A stretch of 53,581 nucleotides of DNA from Veillonella sp. CHU740 (GCF_003992055.1 NZ_RQVD01000014.1:1-53581), one strand, 5' to 3'. Counted from the stretch's first letter, positions 36,701 through 45,336 are shown. Numbers and translations: made by a program. Notes: a model not told the origin generated them from the sequence alone.

Positions 36701-37368
36701 TGATCATCTACCAGATGCCCCGTAATCAAATAGCGTTTTTTGGGCTCTTCACCTTTTTCACGAGCTTTTTGTACAGCTTTACTATCTTCCTTAGGTCGTA
36801 ACTCACGAATATCTAAATTGTGAAAGGATCCAGATACTACGATAATTTCACCGGTTCTAACAAAAAAATCATTTGTTGTATGCGTATCTGGCTCGTCAAA
36901 TGCTTGTCCTAATAGCATTCCCTCATCTGTACTAGTTTTTTTTCTACGCTGAGGATACGGAGATGTTGATTCAATCTGCACCATTGGAATTGGCTTATCT
37001 CGCACAACCGGCTCTTCATATAGGTTATCTAAATATGCTGAAGATTCAACCTCTCCTTGGCAATCAAGATACATGTCCATTTCATCTAGATACTGGTCAT
37101 AGGCATCTAAATCAAAGCTTTCAGGAGCACCAATCTCTATATCATGAGTCATCGTATTCCATTCAGTTTGTACTGGTAGAATACAATAGCCCTTTTCTGT
37201 CTCCACCAACTTACAATCCTGTACTATCGATGCATATACGTCTTGTATGTGTAAACTCATCATTTCATCGGTAGGATTGGAACGATCAATATGCAGTTTT
37301 CCATCTTTTATAAACAAGTAAAAGTCAGCTTGACCTTTTCCTTTTCGTACCAAATGATATCGTTTCAT
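33748..37368 (-). CDS. polC: PolC-type DNA polymerase III alpha subunit without the exonuclease domain
   Basis: Replicative polymerase. 1206 residues against about 1430-1460 for typical PolC. Order: N-terminal region 1-160; OB fold about 165-275; PHP domain with HLHT (297-300) and ITDHG (329-333); then ILYGVEGYLID runs straight into HIIILAKNMVGLRNLYK. In standard PolC the DEDD proofreading exonuclease (with FDVETTGL-like motif) is inserted at this point; it is absent. The palm has VPDIDLNFSGDYQG with the catalytic Asp pair and THFDYHSIEGRMTKLDILG. A zinc finger is formed by CPHC and CPEC. The chain ends MNLFG, a possible clamp-binding tail. GAGG precedes the ATG. It lies 17 bases after the VanW gene. 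Confidence 0.96.
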   Translation of the reverse strand: MKRYHLVRKGKGQADFYLFIKDGKLHIDRSNPTDEMMSLHIQDVYASIVQDCKLVETEKGYCILPVQTEWNTMTHDIEIGAPESFDLDAYDQYLDEMDMYLDCQGEVESSAYLDNLYEEPVVRDKPIPMVQIESTSPYPQRRKKTSTDEGMLLGQAFDEPDTHTTNDFFVRTGEIIVVSGSFHNLDIRELRPKEDSKAVQKAREKGEEPKKRYLITGHLVDDHNSLCVKRFTRASEDGPQLFKILKSAKKVQIKGEVIYDEEYVKDYVLDMESVRPIPSESIEVRTENREETRVELHLHTKMSDKNALVAVKDIVSLAKEWGHPAVAITDHGVVQAFPEAQAYAAEKGVKILYGVEGYLIDQEDQKTPNHIIILAKNMVGLRNLYKMISISHLNYFDEYPRLPREVILDHREGIILGSACKKGELIQAVAHGASDEELQDIARFYDYLEIQPHEYYKDFIKLGLLKTEEDLKAINHRIVDIGHALQIPVAATGNVHYLHPEDKQYREIMLTACDIKDVKDKPCMHMRTTEEMLQEFSYLGEDIAYEVVVTNTRAINDRIDHIVPIPNGTYSPKIEGADKALEDMCYAKAKAIYGDPLPKTVQDRLDYELKSIIGNGFGVLYYIAHKLVKKSLDDGYLVGSRGSVGSSFVATMADITEVNPLEPHYVCPHCKWSEFYLKGEYAGGFDLPRRECPECGTPLIANGHDIPFAIFMGFHGDKVPDIDLNFSGDYQGRAHKYTEELFGRDNVFRAGTIGTIADKTAVGYTFKYAEANDLQKRRAFIERLSTGFTKVKNTTGQHPGGIMVCPRDMDVHHFTPVQYPANKKESGIITTHFDYHSIEGRMTKLDILGHDDPTIIRMLEDMTGVPSTSIPFDDPDTLSLFSSTKALGLTPAQLQGDKVATLAVPESGTGFVRAMLEDSKPQTFSDLVRISGFSHGTNVWVDNAQTLIKTGTCKLNEAISTRDDIMNFLRNHGVADNVAFSVMENVRKGKGIEKRNKEGVAQTDYEDQMRAANVPEWFIASCKKISYLFPRAHAVAYVMMAFRIAWYKINYPLAFYASYFSIRAKAFDLKIMMGSLEEQQREFKRLKALEAKYEASPKEKDLISALEVSLEMKQRGYHFANVDLATSASRRFAIKDETSLLPPFVAVDSLGEKVADLIVEEREKADFLSIKDLRRRTKMSQTIANRMVELGCLQDLPEDEQMNLFG

Positions 37369-37385
37369 ACTACCTCAATTATGCT

Positions 37386-38807
37386 TTATCGCTTATTGTT
37401 TTCGCTCTTTTTAGGCTGCTCTTTTCCCTTTGTTTGAGACCCCTCTTGTTTCTGATCTTCTTTCGCCTCTTTCACATCTTTTTGCTTAGGTTTACCAGCT
37501 TTCACCACAACAGATTCTACTGGTTCATAGTAAGAGTTAAATGTATACGTAGCTGTACGACCATCACCATAGGTAATTGTTCTAGTCGTATCTACAGAGA
37601 TTCCTGCATGTCCTGCTGATTCCACAACATCTTCTGTGGCATTAGGATCTACGCGTTCTATCACTTGATTTGGAACTGTACGTTCATTACTTTTCGTAAT
37701 AGACACAGACTGCGGAACATCCTCTTTAGCTCCTAATATTGAAATTTTCACATATCCATTACCTTCTTCGGTAATCACATAAATAGGATGTGAGTATGGG
37801 TTTTTAAATTTAAAGTCAATATACCCCCATGCTACTGTCGCATCAAGGCCTACTGGGATATAGGATACTGGAGCAAAATGTGTATCTCTTTCTACAATAT
37901 CCATACCTGCCAATAAAGCACTATTGAACAAAGTAGAACTGATTTGACAAATACCTCCACCAATACCAGGCACTAGACGTCCTCCAACAAACACAGGCGC
38001 ATCATCATAGCCAGCTTCTGCAGTTCTCTCACCTACGACTTCATTAAAGGAGAATACACCACCTGCTGGTATATACGTTTGATGAATTTTTTGTCCTGCT
38101 AAGTGAATATTATGAGCACGATTGGTATTGGAACTATCAAAGTGAGTCGTATATGTCCCTAATACATTGGTAATGCTCTCTAAATCTTTATCCTGAATTG
38201 TAGGCTGTGCAGCTTCATTAATAACAAGGTCCAATGTTTCTACATTTCCTTCTTGTAACTGTTCTTGCAATCGTTTGATAGTAGCTGGAATATCTAACTT
38301 ACGACCTACTTTTGCAGAATGATGGACAATGGTATCACCCTCTAAAGTAATTGTCGCATTTGATCCTGTTTCCCCCATAGATTTTGCATATTCTAACAGG
38401 TAATTTTCAACCGTAGGTCCATCCATTTTATACCGTATAGGCAAGTTTTTTGCACCCACTATGGCTTGCATCCGATGCCATACATACTCACCTACATTAG
38501 ATTCATAGCCATGATCAATACTATCGGTCAAGGTCCCTACTATATCTACGGTAATCCCCAACTCACGCAAACTCATAGTTTTCTTTCCGCCACTTGAATC
38601 TACAATTGTGATGGATTTAGTGTTTGCTTCTGATTCCACTTGTTTAATATATTGTTCTACATCTTCACGGGATTGATTAGATATAGAGTGTCCATTGAGC
38701 TGTAACCCATAAATAATTTGACCTGTAGGCCATAAAATTCCTGCTGCAGATGCGCCCCCTAATAGAGCAAATGCGGCTACGATTGCTGCTATTTTTTGCT
38801 TTCTCAT
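37386..38807 (-). CDS. VanW-family protein with PG-binding and G5-like domains
   Basis: 473 residues from the ATG at 38807, which has AGGAG upstream. An N-terminal membrane anchor (KIAAIVAAFALLGGASAAGILW) is followed by peptidoglycan-binding-like repeats (about 60-230). The VanW domain is at about 235-360 (YIPAGGVFSFNEVVGERTAEAGYDDAPVFVGG, GGGICQISSTLFNSALLAGMDIVERDTHFAPVSYIPVG). A G5-like segment follows, then a charged Lys/Glu/Gln-rich tail of about 40 residues. It probably acts on the outer face of the inner membrane at the cell wall; the biochemical role of VanW proteins is not settled. It sits between holA and polC. Confidence 0.9.
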   Translation of the reverse strand: MRKQKIAAIVAAFALLGGASAAGILWPTGQIIYGLQLNGHSISNQSREDVEQYIKQVESEANTKSITIVDSSGGKKTMSLRELGITVDIVGTLTDSIDHGYESNVGEYVWHRMQAIVGAKNLPIRYKMDGPTVENYLLEYAKSMGETGSNATITLEGDTIVHHSAKVGRKLDIPATIKRLQEQLQEGNVETLDLVINEAAQPTIQDKDLESITNVLGTYTTHFDSSNTNRAHNIHLAGQKIHQTYIPAGGVFSFNEVVGERTAEAGYDDAPVFVGGRLVPGIGGGICQISSTLFNSALLAGMDIVERDTHFAPVSYIPVGLDATVAWGYIDFKFKNPYSHPIYVITEEGNGYVKISILGAKEDVPQSVSITKSNERTVPNQVIERVDPNATEDVVESAGHAGISVDTTRTITYGDGRTATYTFNSYYEPVESVVVKAGKPKQKDVKEAKEDQKQEGSQTKGKEQPKKSENNKR

Positions 38808-38814
38808 AAATCTC

Positions 38815-39783
38815 CTAACTTGCACAATAGGCTAAACATACGTCTTGAAATTGACTCATATCAAACATACCTTGTCGACTCCCTAAAGTAATTCGGTATA
38901 GTTCACGAAGTAACTGGGCCACGGCTGGAATCTGAATATGTTTCCTAGCTTCGTATGCCAGTTTAACAGGGTACGGATTCACTTGCATCCCCTTTTCCTT
39001 AAATAGCTTTTGAATTTCTGGCAGTGATAATCCGTAAAATGCACATTCACTTACCATCAATTGCAAATGCATTTGATTATGAACATAAGCCATCGCCATA
39101 TCAACAGATTTGTTCTTTAACATAGATGGAAATAAATCTAGCAAAGTGCGAGCATCTTTTTTGATAAGAGCTTCTTTGAATCGAAAAATATTTTTGTCTC
39201 CAAAATCTGTCAAATGTTCTTCTAAGAATTCTCTAGTGATATTTTTATGCGTACCCAATAGTAAAAACAAACGGTCGAAATCAGTTCGTAAAAATCCTAA
39301 GGGAACATCTTTCCAAAGATCTACGACTTCACGTAAGTAAGACATTCCTTGGGTATCAAGTTTTTTACCATGTTCTTTACAATAGGTTTGAATCCACTGA
39401 AAGAGGGACTCTCCTTCTAGCTTTTCAAACTTATAGGATTCTACAGCTTGTAAAAATGCTTTATTCCCTTGCAATCGACCATCGATGGACTCAGGGTACA
39501 CAATAAGGATAGGATCTGTACCATCATATTGTATGAGAAACTCTCGTAATTGTTGCCATCCAGAGCTCGCCTTTTTCTTTGACTTATCAAAGATAGGTAT
39601 ATGAGTAAGTAGAAATACTCTTGGCTCTCCAAACAAAGAAACTTCTTGCACTTGTCCCATAATATAATCAGGACCTTGTTCCTCACGTAAAGTAAACAAG
39701 GTCCGATCTGTATAGGTACTTAAGAGATTCTGTTTTTTTTCTTCCAATAACTGTGGCTCATCTCCGTAGAGTAATGTAACCAT
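38815..39783 (-). CDS. holA: DNA polymerase III delta subunit
   Basis: Clamp-loader subunit that opens the beta clamp. 322 residues, close to the Firmicutes HolA length. N-terminal segment VTLLYGDEPQLLEEKKQNLL, middle LEGESLFQWIQTYCKEHGKKLD, and the collar domain with KEALIKKDARTLLDLFPSML and LLRELYRITLGSRQGMFDM. AGAGGTGAAAG precedes the ATG. It lies 10 bases after comEC, the common comEA-comEC-holA order of Firmicutes, and is in the same block as polC. Confidence 0.95.
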   Translation of the reverse strand: MVTLLYGDEPQLLEEKKQNLLSTYTDRTLFTLREEQGPDYIMGQVQEVSLFGEPRVFLLTHIPIFDKSKKKASSGWQQLREFLIQYDGTDPILIVYPESIDGRLQGNKAFLQAVESYKFEKLEGESLFQWIQTYCKEHGKKLDTQGMSYLREVVDLWKDVPLGFLRTDFDRLFLLLGTHKNITREFLEEHLTDFGDKNIFRFKEALIKKDARTLLDLFPSMLKNKSVDMAMAYVHNQMHLQLMVSECAFYGLSLPEIQKLFKEKGMQVNPYPVKLAYEARKHIQIPAVAQLLRELYRITLGSRQGMFDMSQFQDVCLAYCAS

Positions 39784-39793
39784 CTTTCACCTC

Positions 39794-42007
39794 TTATAGT
39801 GTAAACATATTATCCTCGTCACTACCTACAATATATACCCCTTCTTCCACATCAAACCGACTGTGCAATGTATTCCAAACTATAAAATGTTTGGCCCCTT
39901 TTTGCTGATATTCTAATAAACGTTCTGTAGAAGTCAGTCCATATATTGTATTCGCTTTACTCTTTGTATTATACACTATTTCAGTACTTTTTTCCTCTTC
40001 TTTTCTTGGATTTAGATGAAATATACGATTACCTTTTACTATGATTTCATAACCATCTTTTTTATGTTCAGATACAACTAACCAGTTAGATTGTATTCCT
40101 TCTTTTTCTTGTCCCTTCACATAGTAAGTACGCAATGTATCTATATGTGAACTTCTCTTTTGATAGGCATCAACGAATAGACTATTCCACTGTTGAAATC
40201 CATTATGATGTAACACATTTACACATTGTTTCATATCACGTTGCGATATATCTCCATTCTTAGCGTCTATATATAAATACGCCTCTCTATGAAGACCTGT
40301 TTTATACACCATGCAAGCTGGTCCTGAATGCAATGCGATAGGGACTATGTGAATTGTAGTCATCGTATAGGATATCATTAGTGGTAGTACCCCCAATGCT
40401 AACAAACCAACACTAGCCATTCGATTCCACCTCAGATGTATTGGTTCTTTTAGTGCTAGTAGCCAATATACATAGGATAATCCCATATACCATAGTAACA
40501 CTAACCAAATTGGCATCGGCGGGGACCATAATACACCTAAATCACGTATAGCCACTAGAAGAGCTACACTTGCTTTCAGAATAAAGCCTAAAACCCACCA
40601 GCCCCACGTACATACAACAATAGAATTAAGTACAGACAAGAGAAGCCCTATAATAATTGCCATATCGAGTAATGGACCTACTATAAGATTTGATAGAATA
40701 CTTAAGAAGCTCACATTATAGAAATAATATAGTTCCACAGGAAAAATTAATACCTGTGCGGATATGCATAAGGCGATTGCTTTTGAAATAGTACTAGGTG
40801 GAAAAATTCGATATACATAAGGGTATAAGCCAATAATTCCTAAGGTGGATCCAAAGGATAAAATAAAACTGATATCTACAGCATACAAAGGTTTCCACAA
40901 TAGTAAGCATACCGCAGAAAGTACTAACCCTTGTATTGCTCTATATGTTCCTCCATGTAGAGCTACATATCCAGCCAATATCCCCATCATAGCTGCTCGC
41001 AATACAGGTGGACTCCATCCGACAATTGTACAATACACAAGTATCATACTAGTGGTGACTAAAAACTCTGTTCTCTTAGATTTACAAAACGGTTTTACAA
41101 TGAATGAAATTATTAAAAATAATAGTGCAATATGTGACCCTGATACAGATAAAATATGTATGAGGCCTGTTTCACTAAATAACTTGACTGTTGCTTCTGG
41201 TAATGTGACATACTGTCCACCTAAGACTAGGGACGCTCCCAAAGTAGCAATAGATGGATCTAAGTGTTCTTCAAACTGTTTAGCAATCCAATGATGTATC
41301 TCATCCATTGTATTCCATATGACAAAGATACTATCTTTGATATGCCCCCATCGTGTTGGCGTTATTCTATATGAACCTACAATTTGACCATCATAAAGTG
41401 TTCCTACTAATGAATCGTTAATATGTCGCGTTTTCATAGATATGGCACCACTCTGTTCATAGTAAGTGAAACCTTTAACAACACCTTCTATCCGATATCG
41501 TTCGCCTATATGGATAGAAGGTCTTCCACGTACATAAACACGTATGTTACCACTTGCTGGCAATGTTTCAGAGTTATTCTCTTTGTCTATGGCGAGACCT
41601 TCTACAGTGCCATCTACAACTGTCATCAGGCCATCTACAGTCATTGTCTCCTGAGGAGATCCAGTTACTTGTATATGATAAATTCCCTGTGTTCCATAGT
41701 AAAAGGGCCGCTCTTCATGATACGAGTTAATCACAGTATCTGCACGTATGTAACCCATACCCAGCGACACTGTGACAACCATTGACATCCCCATCAAATA
41801 GGCAATCTTAGTCCGAATTGGTTCAGTTCTCTGTTCATAATATGACTTGCTCATTTGGAATACAATGCCCAAAATACTAACTATACAAACCCATTGTGCC
41901 AAGTAAGAAGTATATTCATAATGATAAAGAGCTATGGAGATGCCTAATATCATCCCCATTACGCTACCGCTCCCTATATCAATTGGTTTTGGTATCCAAC
42001 GTCTCAT
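39794..42007 (-). CDS. comEC: ComEC/Rec2 DNA-uptake channel protein with degenerate C-terminal domain
   Basis: 737 residues. It should form the inner-membrane channel for transforming single-stranded DNA. An N-terminal hydrophobic/OB-like region is followed by the competence domain with about ten membrane segments (ETGLIHILSVSGSHIALLFL; GWSPPVLRAAMMGILAGYVAL). ComEC proteins usually end in a metallo-beta-lactamase-like nuclease domain with HxHxDH. Here the last 180 residues (from about TTIHIVPIALHSGPACMVYK) keep neither that motif nor the usual DVGQGD start. It overlaps comEA by 4 bases (ATGA), implying coupling. Confidence 0.93.
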   Translation of the reverse strand: MRRWIPKPIDIGSGSVMGMILGISIALYHYEYTSYLAQWVCIVSILGIVFQMSKSYYEQRTEPIRTKIAYLMGMSMVVTVSLGMGYIRADTVINSYHEERPFYYGTQGIYHIQVTGSPQETMTVDGLMTVVDGTVEGLAIDKENNSETLPASGNIRVYVRGRPSIHIGERYRIEGVVKGFTYYEQSGAISMKTRHINDSLVGTLYDGQIVGSYRITPTRWGHIKDSIFVIWNTMDEIHHWIAKQFEEHLDPSIATLGASLVLGGQYVTLPEATVKLFSETGLIHILSVSGSHIALLFLIISFIVKPFCKSKRTEFLVTTSMILVYCTIVGWSPPVLRAAMMGILAGYVALHGGTYRAIQGLVLSAVCLLLWKPLYAVDISFILSFGSTLGIIGLYPYVYRIFPPSTISKAIALCISAQVLIFPVELYYFYNVSFLSILSNLIVGPLLDMAIIIGLLLSVLNSIVVCTWGWWVLGFILKASVALLVAIRDLGVLWSPPMPIWLVLLWYMGLSYVYWLLALKEPIHLRWNRMASVGLLALGVLPLMISYTMTTIHIVPIALHSGPACMVYKTGLHREAYLYIDAKNGDISQRDMKQCVNVLHHNGFQQWNSLFVDAYQKRSSHIDTLRTYYVKGQEKEGIQSNWLVVSEHKKDGYEIIVKGNRIFHLNPRKEEEKSTEIVYNTKSKANTIYGLTSTERLLEYQQKGAKHFIVWNTLHSRFDVEEGVYIVGSDEDNMFTL

Positions 42008-42597
42008 AATCGTACTTTCTCCACAATCTTTTTATACAAAGCAGGACCTATCCCTTTTACATGTTTCAAATCTTCTAATTGTTTGAATGGTCCATGTTCA
42101 TTTCGATAGTCCACTATTTTTTTCGCCATCTTAGGCCCTATTCCAGATATCTTTTGTAATTCTGCTTCTGAACTATCATTAATTGAAATATTCTGTCTTC
42201 TCAACAATTCTTCTGGATTACCACGGAAGTTAAAATCTACATGGAGATGTGTGCTTTCATCAATAGTCTCTTCCATATGCAAACGATTGACATCGGCATA
42301 CGGCAATAATCCTTTACTCGCTTCTATGGCTGCTTTTACTGTGACTGGTGATGTTAATTCATACAAACCAGGCTCTTCCACAGCCCCTGTAACATAGACT
42401 AAGACTTTTCCCTTCTCACTGGATGCATCCTGATTCTCTTTGTTACCATGTTCTTTACTAATTTCCTCATGAGTTGTTGTAATTGATTCTGCATCGCCTT
42501 TCATCGATGTATCTGCTATAATAGAATAGTACCCACATACACAAACTAGGAATATAACTACAATTAGTATATTCCGTTTTTTACTTGATAGTTTCAT
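42004..42597 (-). CDS. comEA: ComEA competence DNA-binding protein
   Basis: 197 residues. One N-terminal transmembrane segment (ILIVVIFLVCVCGYYSII) and a Ser/Glu-rich linker precede an SLBB domain at about 70-130 (VLVYVTGAVEEPGLYELTS). Two helix-hairpin-helix motifs follow at the C-terminus (LQKISGIGPKMAKKIVDYR and LKHVKGIGPALYKKIVEKV) that bind double-stranded DNA. It hands external DNA to ComEC. It is the first gene of the comEA-comEC-holA-vanW-polC-gntK-gntP series. Its ribosome binding site (AAAGG) is only moderate. Confidence 0.95.
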   Translation of the reverse strand: MKLSSKKRNILIVVIFLVCVCGYYSIIADTSMKGDAESITTTHEEISKEHGNKENQDASSEKGKVLVYVTGAVEEPGLYELTSPVTVKAAIEASKGLLPYADVNRLHMEETIDESTHLHVDFNFRGNPEELLRRQNISINDSSEAELQKISGIGPKMAKKIVDYRNEHGPFKQLEDLKHVKGIGPALYKKIVEKVRL

Positions 42598-42598
42598 A

Positions 42599-42662
42599 GT
42601 ATCACGACCTTTCTTAGTTAGATTTCGTGATACATCGGTAGTATCCTTTAAAATTTACTACC
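42599..42662. promoter_or_regulatory. Two inverted repeats in the comEA / aminopeptidase divergent region
   Basis: GTATCACGA (42599-42607) pairs with TCGTGATAC (42625-42633). GGTAGTA (42637-42643) pairs with TACTACC (42656-42662). Both lie in the 85-base space between divergent starts and could be operators. No -10/-35 pair was placed with confidence. Confidence 0.45.
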
Positions 42663-42682
42663 AGTATATATTGGGAGGTTAT

Positions 42683-43909
42683 ATGAAAGAAAATTTACAA
42701 GAATATGCACGTTTATTGCTTCAAGAAGGAGTTAATTTACAACAAGATCAGTTGTTAGTTATCAACGGAGATGTTGAAAACAAAGACTTCGTATATATTG
42801 TGGTAGAAGAAGCTTATGCACTAGGTGCAAAAGATGTACATATCAATTGGCGCAGTACTATCACTGCAAAATCACGTTTAACCCACGCTAAGGATACTGT
42901 ATTAGCTAATCCTGCTCCTTGGATCGCCGATATGTACCATCATATAGTAGACTCTAATGCTTGTATTTTATCTTTAATTAGTGCAAATCCATTTGCTTAC
43001 GAAGGCGTTCCTTCTGAGAAAATTGCCTTATCTTCTCGCAGCATGAGTAAATTAACTAAATTTTACCATGAAGCAATCATGGATTCTAGTCTTACTTGGT
43101 GTGTTGCCTCTGTGGCTACCCTTACTTGGGCTAACCTATTAGGCTATGAAGCTACTGATGATGAAAAAGTAAATCGCCTATGGAATACAATCTTTACATT
43201 ATGTCGTATGAAGAATGTATCCGAAGATGAATCTTTCTCCACCCATTTAAACCGTTTAGCACAGCGTACAGCTACATTAAATGATCTGCAGTTAGTATCC
43301 TTACATTATACATGTCCAAATGGTACTGATTTGACAATTGCCCTTCCCGATGGTCACCTTTGGTTAGGTGGTAAAGAAGCCTCTAAAAAAGGGATTATCT
43401 TTGATGCTAACATTCCTACAGAGGAAGTGTTTACAGCTCCTCATTACGCAGGTGCTAATGGAACTGTGTATTCTACAAAACCACTCATTTATGATGGCAA
43501 TCAAATCGAGGAGTTTTATTTTACATTTAAAGATGGAAAAGTTGTAGATTATGGTGCCAAAGAAGGTAAAGAGTATTTAACTAATTTAATTGAAACAGAT
43601 GAAAACTCTTGCTACCTTGGTGAAGTAGCGCTTGTAGATCACTATTCTCCAATTAGCCAATCCAATATGATTTTCTTCGAGACCCTTTATGATGAAAATG
43701 CTTCGTGTCATTTAGCACTAGGTGCTGCGTATCCTACTTGCCTGGAAAATAGCGATGGTATGAGCCAAGAAGAATTGCGTAATCATGGATTAAATACATC
43801 CCTTGCCCATACAGATTTTATGATTGGTCATGAACATATGACGATAATGGGATTGACAAAAGATGGTAAAGAAGTCCCTATCATGATTGATGGACGTTTA
43901 CAAGTATAG
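42683..43909 (+). CDS. M29-family aminopeptidase (AmpS/PepS type)
   Basis: 408 residues from the ATG at 42683 with GGGAGG upstream; an in-frame TTG at 42671 overlaps that site. Thermophilic-aminopeptidase (M29) features: DVENKDFVYIVVEEAYALGAKDVHI near the start, FDANIPTEEVFTAPHYAGANGTVYSTKPL with the first metal-ligand Glu, YLGEVALVD, ASCHLALGAAYP, and the C-terminal HTDFMIG with His and Asp ligands. It removes N-terminal residues from peptides in the cytoplasm using two metal ions. A strong terminator follows. Confidence 0.93.
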   Translation: MKENLQEYARLLLQEGVNLQQDQLLVINGDVENKDFVYIVVEEAYALGAKDVHINWRSTITAKSRLTHAKDTVLANPAPWIADMYHHIVDSNACILSLISANPFAYEGVPSEKIALSSRSMSKLTKFYHEAIMDSSLTWCVASVATLTWANLLGYEATDDEKVNRLWNTIFTLCRMKNVSEDESFSTHLNRLAQRTATLNDLQLVSLHYTCPNGTDLTIALPDGHLWLGGKEASKKGIIFDANIPTEEVFTAPHYAGANGTVYSTKPLIYDGNQIEEFYFTFKDGKVVDYGAKEGKEYLTNLIETDENSCYLGEVALVDHYSPISQSNMIFFETLYDENASCHLALGAAYPTCLENSDGMSQEELRNHGLNTSLAHTDFMIGHEHMTIMGLTKDGKEVPIMIDGRLQV

Positions 43910-43919
43910 ATGTATTCCA

Positions 43920-43962
43920 AAAGAGGAAGGTTGAATTTGTTTCAACCTTCCTCTTTATTCTT
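43920..43962 (+). terminator. Intrinsic terminator of the aminopeptidase gene
   Basis: A perfect 16-bp stem (43920-43935 with 43941-43956, core GAGGAAGGTTGAA / TTCAACCTTCCTC), followed by TTTATTCTTTT. Confidence 0.85.
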
Positions 43963-44144
43963 TTCAGAATTGCTCTTCAATATATATGTATGTACGTATA
44001 AAATTTTCTACTCTACTTACAGGTTATATATCGAACATATTTTCTTTTGCCATAGTTTTAGAATAAACAAAAATATATTCGATATATTGTATCACAAAAA
44101 TAGATACAAAACTATGAATATATGGGCTTACTCATAAATCTGAT

Positions 44145-44816
44145 TTATAATAATGTATCTACAGCGATATTCACTATTAAATCTGATGGATTCTCACAAA
44201 TATAATCAGCTCCTGCCGCCTCTAATTCTTCTACACTTCCATATCCATAGGAAACTCCCATAGCTACACAGTTGTGAAGTTTAGCTGCTTCCATATCATA
44301 TTTTCTATCTCCCACCATATACCAACGAGATATTTTATATTTCTGTGCAGTAATCGTATTCATATCTTGTAAAGCTTCGCGTAAAATATCTTCCTTATGA
44401 ATTAAACCAATATCTCGATTCGCACCTCGGATCACTTCAAAGTATTGGTCTAATTTAAAATGTTTAATAATATCTTTTGCTTGCTCCTCTGGTTTTGCCG
44501 TAGCAATACCAACATAAGCGCCTGTTTTTCTCAATGCTTGCAAAGCAGCCTCAATTTGAGGGTACACAGCATTTTCATATTTTCCAGTAGCATCATAGCG
44601 TTCTTTAAAATATCCATAGGCTTCTTCAATCTGTTCTTCTGTCATATGGCAGTGATCCCGGAAAGAATCTGTTAATGGTGGTCCAATAAACAATTGCAAT
44701 GTTTTTTCATCGGGAATAGGTTGCTCCATTTTTTCTAGAGCATACTTAATAGACTTAAGAATCCCCTCACGAGAATCTGTTAAGGTTCCATCTAAATCAA
44801 AAATTACACAAATCAT
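44145..44816 (-). CDS. HAD-superfamily phosphatase (phosphoglycolate phosphatase-like)
   Basis: 223 residues with all HAD motifs: DLDGTLTD (motif I, catalytic Asps), VGIATAKP (motif II), a Lys in HKEDILREAL (motif III), and MVGDRKYDMEAAKLH (motif IV). The helical cap at about 15-85 is the C1 type of Gph and PpaX enzymes. Substrate cannot be assigned from sequence. It is a single gene, convergent with the aminopeptidase. Confidence 0.9.
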   Translation of the reverse strand: MICVIFDLDGTLTDSREGILKSIKYALEKMEQPIPDEKTLQLFIGPPLTDSFRDHCHMTEEQIEEAYGYFKERYDATGKYENAVYPQIEAALQALRKTGAYVGIATAKPEEQAKDIIKHFKLDQYFEVIRGANRDIGLIHKEDILREALQDMNTITAQKYKISRWYMVGDRKYDMEAAKLHNCVAMGVSYGYGSVEELEAAGADYICENPSDLIVNIAVDTLL

Positions 44817-45025
44817 AATAACTCCTATATATTATCTATCATAATACTATATGTGGTATCTATAGTTGTTGTATCACTTCCACTGTTCGGTTCGTCTTCT
44901 ATGATATCACCCGATAGTATCTACCAATTTAGGCAATGCCTACTGCTAAATATATCTCCATTGCCTTCTCTTAGACTACGATACGATAATATCCCTACTG
45001 TCTTTCATATGCACATTAAAAGTTC

Positions 45026-45080
45026 TTTACAATACTTGTATGGCAGAGTATACTATATATAGAAAAGTTTCTATATATAG
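45026..45080 (+). promoter_or_regulatory. Promoter and overlapping 28-bp palindrome of the BFD-like gene
   Basis: TTTACA (45026-45031), 17-base spacer, TATACT (45049-45054). A dyad with 13-base perfect arms (CTATATATAGAAA, 45053-45065, and TTTCTATATATAG, 45068-45080) begins within the -10 box, covers the expected start of transcription, and ends at the GGAGG ribosome binding site. It could be a repressor operator or an mRNA hairpin masking translation. Confidence 0.7.
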
Positions 45081-45089
45081 GAGGACAGT

Positions 45090-45314
45090 ATGGAAGATAA
45101 TCAAATTCCTACGGCCATTTTAGATAAATTAACAAAAGTTTGTACTTGCCGTAGTATTACAAGAAAAGCAATTAAAGAAGCAATCTTAGATGGCTGCGAT
45201 ACATTCCCTAAAATTAGAGAGCGCACTAGTGCTGGTACCGGCGCATGCGGTGGCAAAGGTTGTGGACCTCGAGTGGTGAAACTCTTAAAAGAGCACCAAG
45301 AAGGACAATGGTAA
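45090..45314 (+). CDS. BFD-like 2Fe-2S protein
   Basis: 74 residues with the bacterioferritin-associated ferredoxin pattern: CTC (Cys18, Cys20) and CGGKGC (Cys53, Cys58), the C-x-C ... C-x4-C arrangement that binds one 2Fe-2S cluster. Such proteins donate electrons to release iron or form parts of larger redox enzymes. GGAGG precedes the ATG. It has its own promoter with a palindromic operator-like sequence and its own terminator. The suf cluster-assembly operon is convergent next door. Confidence 0.88.
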   Translation: MEDNQIPTAILDKLTKVCTCRSITRKAIKEAILDGCDTFPKIRERTSAGTGACGGKGCGPRVVKLLKEHQEGQW

Positions 45315-45336
45315 TCAATCAACATAAAAATGATAG

